A DNA stretch of 64,000 nt from Zingiber officinale (lineage: Eukaryota > Streptophyta > Magnoliopsida > Zingiberales > Zingiberaceae), in assembly GCF_018446385.1 (NCBI RefSeq), contig NC_055986.1, positions 26,274,302 to 26,338,301 of the forward strand, written 5' to 3'. Position 1 is the first letter of the stretch. Every line of letters starts with the position of its first letter. Shown one piece after another: positions 58,126 to 64,000 of the stretch. The notes below the pieces were generated by a model, which did not search any database, had not been told where the DNA came from, and saw only the letters and a list, made by a program, of their open reading frames with translations. The translations under genes and the position numbers were made by a program.

Positions 58126-59453
58126 CTAAAGCTCATCCTTCAGCGGCAACTCCTGGTGAACTAAGGGAGATATCATAACGGGGTAGGATGCCATCATCTC
58201 AATTCCACAAATCCCAAAAGGATATTTCGTGGAATTGATCGCCATCCTTACGTAACCCTTCTCCCCCCACCCCGGCCCCCATGAGTTTTTGACGATCCAG
58301 TATTGCTGCCCCTCCTTCGTCTCCCCGTACCCTACAGCTGCAACTCCATGATCTAAATACGTGCCACACTCCCCGTCGTACACGCCCTGCAAATTCACAG
58401 CTAGCAGTATCATCTTTCGATTCAAGAATAAGAAGAAGAGATTATTTAACCTGAGACAGAGCAGGAGACCTCAGAGTAGAATATGAAGTCTCGGCTACTC
58501 GCTTCGATAGCAACCGACACAGGTTGACGAGACACTGCCTTCATTAGAGACGTCTCGCTGCTAGGAACAACCTCGTAGCCACTGATCGCAACCACTTGAG
58601 AATGTTTCTGCAAATGCAAATTCTCCAGTCGATGGATTAGTTTTGTGATTGTGAATGTATATATTAATCAAAGACAATGAGTCGGTCGGTCCCTCGCCAG
58701 TTACCTCGACGTTACACGCTCGGCCATCTTTGCCCACGTAGGGGTAGGCTTCTTCAGTCGTTAAGCCTTTCTCGTGGATAAACTCGAACGCATGCTCCAT
58801 GAGACCTCCGTTGCATCCTTCATCGTATTTGGTGTCGCAGTCGATCAGCTCTTGCTCCGACAACGACACGAGATGCTTGGTTGCGATCTGGTGTATTCCC
58901 TCGACGGCGGCGACGGCCGAGAAAGCCCAGCAACTCCCTGCGAAACCCAACAACCAATCGATACGTCTCCGATGCTATTGAGAAAAAAAAAAAAAAAAGA
59001 TCCGGCCATTTCTACGTTTTTACCGCACTGGAGTTGGTTCTTGACTTGAGTGACTGCGCCCCTCTGCCTCCAGTCGATCGAGGGAGGGACGTCGGCGTTC
59101 TCGTACATGAACTTCCCCTGTCGACTACCCCGGAACATTCGGTGGTGGTCGATCTTAGACCCGGCGAAGGTGCTCCGGAATTCCTCTCTCGTCAAGTCCC
59201 CAAACTTGTTCAGCGTCAGTTTATAAGGCCTGTCCATCTTGTTGATCTCGTGGATGTACTTAGCATTCTCCTTGAACACATTGAACCTCCTTTGCTTGTC
59301 CTCGAGGTCCCGGGCCACCGTGTGGTGGCTTCGCCACCGCTCGTACAGGTCCCAGAGGTTCTCCTCGGACGCGAGGTCCTTGTCAGTGATCGGAGTGCTG
59401 CTGCCTGCCACCCCTAAGGCCAGGGCAACTGCTAGAGCTAAGAAGGTCAACAT
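58126..59453 (-). CDS. KDEL-tailed papain-type cysteine endopeptidase (CysEP/CEP)
   Basis: Four exons on the minus strand: 59453-59024, 58937-58705, 58607-58470, 58386-58126; joined frame 353 aa. Signal peptide 1-19 ([17 protein letters not shown]); I29 prodomain with ERFNIN-type helix ([17 protein letters not shown], 56-71) and a GNFD-like KFGDL; mature enzyme from about V122 (VPPSIDWRQ). Oxyanion Q140, catalytic C146 in CGSCWAF, H280 in [12 protein letters not shown]301 in KNSWG: all intact. The C-terminal KDEL (350-353) retains the proenzyme in the ER, from which ricinosomes form; these enzymes digest cell contents and extensins in programmed cell death of tapetum, endosperm and root cells. 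The exon 3 donor (GAG|GTCTCC) is weak, yet frame and homology support it. Tail-to-tail with the peptide gene, 269 bp apart. Confidence 0.93.
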
Positions 59454-59493
59454 TATGACAATGCGACTGCGTATCGCTTTCTGGAATTGGAGG

Positions 59494-59501
59494 TATTTAT
59501 A
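59494..59501 (-). promoter_or_regulatory. TATA box of the KDEL protease gene
   Basis: CTATAAATACC on the minus strand, 41 bases before the ATG, which implies a short leader of some 10-15 bases. No other candidate TATA box was noted close by. Confidence 0.65.
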
Positions 59502-60014
59502 GAGTGGAAGAAGACGGGGATGGAGCTCCAAGTGTGCAAGCCAAGCAGTTGAGATGCAAATTATTGCTTTGGAATTCTGGAGGGACGCTTTCGGACAGTT
59601 GGGGATTCCGAAGTCAAAATTTAAGCGTGTGGTATGAGGTTGGAGCTCAAAAATGAAAATGGCGGAGCAAAGAGCACATTTTGTAACTGTCTTGTCTGCA
59701 TTCCAAAGAAATTCAAGTGACCGAACAATTTCTTGTGAGCAGCGCAAATGCAAGTGACCCAACAATTTCTTAGTTCTATCTTAAATTTGTTTTTTTCTTT
59801 TCTTTTCTTTTCTGTTTTTTGTCCGGTAGTAATCGATCAAATTACTCATGCTTAATGAAATTAGATAGAGTCACAGCCTTTGCATTGGCCATTGGACGTT
59901 GAAAGAGAAGATTCTCGTTGCATGTTTATTTTGTCCATTTTTTTTTCTGTTTTGTGTTTTTAGATAACAATTATAAATTAAACGGCATTTTATTGGCGTG
60001 AGCAACTTTCGGCA
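59502..60014. other. Upstream region of the KDEL protease gene
   Basis: AT-rich towards 59780-60000, with a TTTTCTTTTCTTTTC run near 59795. Probably promoter sequence; no specific element identified. Confidence 0.5.
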
Positions 60015-60024
60015 TCCATTGCAC

Positions 60025-60194
60025 GCAGTTGGGATCTTCTGGTCCGTAAATTGTGGACCAAGAGATGGATCATTGCATGGGAACCCTTGATTTAGATGAA
60101 CCCCACCTTTAAATAGGTGGGGTCCATCCAAATCAACGATGTAAAAAAGTGGACCATCCTCTGGTCCGCAATTTGCGGACTAGAGGATCCGTGC
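60025..60194. mobile_element. 170-bp MULE-type MITE (element A)
   Basis: Inverted ends GGATCTTCTGGTCCGTAAAT and GGATCCTCTAGTCCGCAAAT, with GCGGACCA/GTGGACCA next. Flanked by 10-bp TCCATTGCAC at 60015-60024 and 60195-60204. Same family as 54287-54457. Confidence 0.8.
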
Positions 60195-60204
60195 TCCATT
60201 GCAC

Positions 60205-60867
60205 GGGCCGGATCTCTTGAATCAGGAATTCTTGGTCCCTCCCTGGACCACAAATTTCACATAAAACCCTTCCTCACGAGGGCAGATCCTCTGGACCATT
60301 TTTTGCGGTCCAGGGGATGGTCCCTTGGCTTGGATTGGTGAGATGAATGGTCCCCATTCATAAAATAGGTGGGGGCCATTCATCCCCACCAATCCATATC
60401 AAGCAGTGCCGCCTCCCTCTAGCGCCGCTTCCAGCCAGAATCGCCGGCCTACAGCGTTGGTGTCTATTTTCCTTCCTTCTCATTGCGAATATTCTACATC
60501 CAGCGAATATTCTGGCTGGAGGACGGGAGGTCAGCGATGCTTGCTGGAGGCGGCGCTGGAGGTCGGCGATGATGGCTGGAGACGGCGATGTAGGTCGGCG
60601 ATGCTGGCTGGCGGCGCTAGAGGGAGGCGGCGCTGCTGGAGTCGGCGATGGAGACGGCGCTGGAGGGAAGCCGCAGGCGACGAGGGAGGGCAACGGGTGC
60701 TGGGGAGGGGAGCGGTGCTGGAGGGAGGGAGGTGACGCTGGAGGGAGGGAGGCTAGGGCTTTTTTTGGGTGTTGCGTGTGCACGCGCTTTGCACGTGAGC
60801 AAGGATTTATATGAGATTTGTGGTCCAGGGAGAGACCAAGAATTCCTAGTCCAGAAGATCCGGCCCC
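60205..60867. mobile_element. 663-bp MULE-type element (element B) with GC-rich cargo
   Basis: Terminal inverted repeats of about 60 bp: GGGCCGGATCTCTTGAATCA and, inverted, GGGCCGGATCTTCTGGACTA, then both GGAATTCTTGGTC.CTCCCTGGACCACAAAT. Flanked by TCCATTGCAC at 60195-60204 and 60868-60877. Inside, 60289-60400 begins like the short MITE family (GAGGGCAGATCCTCTGG) and has its own palindrome; 60400-60770 is GC-rich, made of GGCGATG/GCTGGAGG units, unlike the surrounding AT-rich DNA. The cargo may be copied host sequence, but no domain is recognisable in any frame. Confidence 0.75.
60408..60631. repeat. 21-bp perfect inverted repeat in element B
   Basis: GCCGCCTCCCTCTAGCGCCG at 60408 onwards is exactly complementary to 60611-60631. 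The loop is about 180 bp and has smaller internal palindromes (ATATTCTACATC..GAATATTCTGG). Confidence 0.9.
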
Positions 60868-60877
60868 TCCATTGCAC

Positions 60878-61353
60878 ACGTACCGTCGAAAGTTTCTCTC
60901 TATCTTTAAATTCTTACTTTATACATTTTAAAATTCATTATCCTGTCGAATTCAGAGATCTGATAAAATGCTTTTATAAATATATTAATTTTAATTTAAA
61001 ATAATTTTTTAAATCTATCAGTTAATTTTAGATAAAAATAATTTATGAAAATATCTTCAAATCAAAATATGGGTGCTCTTGAAAACCTTCTTAATATATA
61101 TATATATTCTCATATCTAAATTTGACGGGATACATTGAGAAAAGTAAAATTTTAAATTGATAAAGATAATAAAATTTATCACAAACTCGTTATAAGACCA
61201 GTTCAATACTATCAATAAATTCTTAGAACTCTCCTAATTTAAAAAATATCAAATTTTTTAAATTTTGAATGTTGTATGTAATTTTATTCGAAACGATAGA
61301 TCTAAAGTACTTTAAATCACTTTAAAAACAAAACCAATATATTCTGAAAATCT

Positions 61354-61413
<60 letters not shown>

Positions 61414-62367
61414 TCTCGTATCTAAATTTGATAGTATAAATTAAAAATAATAAAATTTTAAACTTGCAAAGACTTGATAGCATTTGTCACAAGCTCATTG
61501 TAAGGCCTATGATAATGATACTTACTAACCAATACCATTTAATGATTTCATAGAATTTTTTGGTTTGAAAAAAATATTAAATTTTCAAATAGTATAAATT
61601 CATCCGTTAATGTTATCTAAAATTGAGTAATAAACTAAAAAAATTCTGATTCACTTCAATCAAAATCGATGTACTCTTAAAAGTCACCTTAAGATATTTA
61701 TACTCTTTTGATTGCCTAAATTAAGAATTTTAAATTTTTAAAAAGAAATTTTTGAGAATAATAAAAAGGAGGGTATGACAGAAAAGCAATATCTGTTTTA
61801 AAAGTTTTGAAACTTGAATATGGTTCAGTAAAATACCGCAAATTGAAGTTACTTAGCAATATGAATCAGTACTTTTCTGTTTTTTTTTTTTCATAAGCCA
61901 TGTGTCAATGCAGTTATAGATTCTGAAGTTTTAATATTCTGAGCAAGATCTGCAGGTCGGTCCATGATTGAGTATCTTTAAAAATGCTTATTTAAGGAAA
62001 ATAATAAAAAAAAATAATATGGGATTATGACTCACTATTCAATGCAGTTATAGATTCTAAATTTTTAATATTAATATATTGCCAAATGACAGGAATTTCT
62101 TTTATCACTTGCTTTTAAAGACAGAAGCTAAAAATTCAATTGTAGTAAAAACAAATGATTAAGCAGGCGTATCTTATAGTCCTTCATCAAATTATATAAA
62201 ATAACATAAATTATTGAATCAATTTATAACTGACTGTCAAATGATTGAAAATGAAAAGATTTTTTTTTATCAAAAATCTTTCCCGTTATAGTAAAGTTGT
62301 CACCCAAAATTCAAGACTTCCTTGGTAGATGCTATAGACAACATCAATATAGAATGCCCAGGAATAT
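60878..62367. other. AT-rich spacer with a diverged duplication
   Basis: About 300 bp at 61085-61350 and again at 61405-61700 share TCTAAATTTGA..GATA, AAAATTTTAAA and TTTATCACAA.CTC.TT.TAAG in the same order: an old tandem duplication, with TA repeats heading both copies. No coding pattern. Confidence 0.6.
61358..61411. repeat. (AT)n microsatellite
   Basis: About 27 uninterrupted AT units between the two diverged copies of the spacer duplication. Confidence 0.95.
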
Positions 62368-62386
62368 TCAGACATGCATGAAATCA

Positions 62387-62557
62387 TGTGGTAAAAAGGT
62401 GAAATCGCTCGCTCTTAGCGCTCCTACCGCACCCGATCCAAGGTCATCACGAGAGAGATAAATCATAGCATCCTGAGTGAGCATGTGGTAGGTGGGATGA
62501 GTTGCACAGGGACCGGGGATTTACACCCCGACTACCCTGAATTTCGACCCCGTGATC
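62387..62557 (-). mobile_element. SINE-like retroposon with 19-bp target duplication
   Basis: 171 bp flanked by an exact 19-bp repeat (TCAGACATGCATGAAATCA at 62368-62386 and 62558-62576). The length of this duplication is that of LINE-machinery retroposition. The insert differs sharply in base composition from the flanks. On the minus strand GGGGTCGAAATTC near the start resembles an RNA polymerase III B box. No A box or poly-A tail is evident, so strand and class are tentative. Confidence 0.65.
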
Positions 62558-62576
62558 TCAGACATGCATGAAATCA

Positions 62577-62781
62577 AGATCTATATAAAAAGAAAAATGA
62601 TTTACAGTAGAAAAAATCTTTAAAAAAATTTCAAAGATAAACACATAAAATGATAGATCCATACAAATAATAATGATGGATCATTATCCTTGAACTTTTC
62701 CCTTCTTATTATTATTTATATAAAAAAATCAATTACATTAGATGAATACGATGTATGCGACGTAGGGTGGACAACATATCT

Positions 62782-62850
<69 letters not shown>

Positions 62851-63813
62851 ACTCACACACACACACAACTAACATCAACACACATCCAAATAAAATAGTT
62901 CGTCCATGATTGTTTGCGCCTACAGAAGGTAACAATGGCAGGTTGTGCTTATTCGCCATGATGTCTTGAGCATAAGCAACTTCAAGCTCCTGATATGATT
63001 GATTTCCCAACTCTAGGGCATGCTATTGTAGGAGTGTGTTAGGGATCTGGGACTGCAGAGGGAAGGAGCAAATGCTCTACTTGGCGTGCATGGTTGGCTC
63101 GGTTTGATTCATGAAACCGAAACACATGCTGCGATTACTTTTGAATCGGATCAAAACCAATAGCATTGCTTAAACAACAACGATTTAGTTTCCTACCATC
63201 TTTCCACCAAGTACGTGAGAATTTCACTACTGTTAAGAAGTTCCTTCAATACACTTCTTATAAACACCCACTATTTAGGACCCACTATTCACTTTGATCA
63301 AAATTCTTAGGTACACTCATGCCATCATTATTTAAAGGGTCTATGCGATAGAATTCATTCAATCTTAAGCAGTTTTACCAAAGATACAATTTGCAAGGTA
63401 ATTTGATAATATTCTACTAAACTCCGCAAACATATGTTATAGAATGACTCAGAAAATACAATGCACCTTTCATCTATTTTTCTCCCCTTCTAAAATAAAG
63501 GATTTATCCAAAGTAAAAAAAATTCCAACCAAGAAAATCTCCAGGGCAACCAACTTGTAATATGCAAATTCAGTTTCAGGTTTACGAATTCGAAAAGTAA
63601 ATGCTAGCAGAGCCCGGCATCCCTCTTGATACAGTAGGATGATGCTTGACTAAACCAAAAATCATTACATGATGAAATTCTCAGCCTGGAGTTTCTGTCG
63701 GTTGGAACATGTTCCAGACGCCAAAAGCTAGTTTCATGCTCAGCTACACCAATGATGGCATGTAACGATTTTGTAGAAGTAGCCTAACCATGAAATTTTG
63801 TAGATCAAAGGAT
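62577..63813. other. Spacer and likely 3' UTR of the next gene
   Basis: AT-rich up to about 63000, including a CA repeat; the last few hundred bases probably form the 3' UTR of the minus-strand gene ending at 63814. No other feature seen. Confidence 0.5.
62784..62868. repeat. (CA)n microsatellite
   Basis: About 40 CA units, with two CTCA interruptions near the right end. Confidence 0.95.
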
Positions 63814-64000
63814 TCACTTGGTATTGAAATCCTCAGCTGATGCATTCTCGCCAACAGGACCAGCATCATTCCCATTGTTCCTTAGCAATGCCAAAGTCGG
63901 ACCTAGTGCACTCCTTCTCAGGGCCCTGTATGACCATGGAGCAGTGCTCTCGTGGCTTTGTTTCTTTGGCATCGATGCAACCTCACTGTTCTGAAGTTGT
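63814..64000 (-). CDS. C-terminal exon of an unidentified gene (cut by window end)
   Basis: Open minus-strand frame of 61 codons running off the window, ending AAG TGA at 63814-63816. It reads VASMPKKQSHESTAPWSYRA, then LRRSALGPTLALLRNNG and a polar, acidic tail (GENASAEDFNTK). Base composition is coding-like and GC-richer than the spacer. I do not recognise the family; the polar tail suggests a disordered C-terminus. Whether the exon begins inside the window cannot be told. Confidence 0.5.
   Translation of the reverse strand, partial: QLQNSEVASMPKKQSHESTAPWSYRALRRSALGPTLALLRNNGNDAGPVGENASAEDFNTK

Noticed and set aside
58881-59417. 178-codon plus-strand frame over the KDEL protease
   Set aside because: Antisense shadow of exon 1, rich in Arg/Pro as expected from GC-rich codons on the other strand.
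60347-60879. Ala/Arg/Gly-rich proteins on both strands
   Set aside because: Products of a GC-rich repetitive cargo in a MULE-type element. Several frames are open at once and none has a recognised domain.
62690-63010. His-Thr and Val-Cys repeat proteins
   Set aside because: Translations of the CA microsatellite.

Overview
This is a repeat-rich nuclear window from a flowering plant. The evidence is GT-AG introns, Ty1/copia, Ty3/gypsy-Tat, CACTA, hAT and MULE elements, an Au-type SINE, and plant-specific genes (KDEL-tailed cysteine protease, PH-domain ORP). A monocot, possibly Zingiberales, is my impression from the repeat families; it is not proven here.

Layout. 1-7,662: broken LTR elements (a copia cut by the window edge, a related LTR fragment, a gypsy fragment) and a 2.9 kb non-autonomous hAT-like element with a long internal hairpin. 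7,671-31,587: a four-level nest. A gypsy-type LTR holds a 22.4 kb CACTA element (9,097-31,488, TSD GTG). The CACTA holds a Tat-type gypsy element (12,646-29,326). The Tat element holds a copia element in its first LTR (12,777-22,257, TSD CCGAC) and a solo LTR in its interior (22,872-24,470, TSD GACAA). The CACTA's own sequence carries minus-strand fragments of three host genes: an IBM1/JMJ25-like demethylase, pICln and an XTH27/28-like enzyme.

33,837-56,161 (+): a complete eight-exon gene for an oxysterol-binding-protein-related lipid transfer protein (801 aa, PH domain plus ORD). Every splice join keeps frame. Two introns (8.5 and 7.8 kb) are filled by transposons, including a 4.2 kb degenerate hAT with a SINE in its 3' end, two TRIM-like elements and a minus-strand copia.

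56,162-64,000: a small two-exon gene (+) that looks like an RGF/GLV/CLEL secreted peptide precursor. It is tail-to-tail with a four-exon papain-type cysteine endopeptidase ending in KDEL (-). Beyond these lie MULE-type elements sharing one target sequence in triplicate, AT-rich spacer, a SINE-like insertion, a CA repeat, and the last exon of an unidentified minus-strand gene running off the window.

The genes act in separate processes: lipid transfer at membrane contacts, peptide signalling, and ER-derived protease release in programmed cell death. No operon-like link is implied. Coordinates of splice sites and target duplications were read by eye; family names rest on motif recognition without database search.
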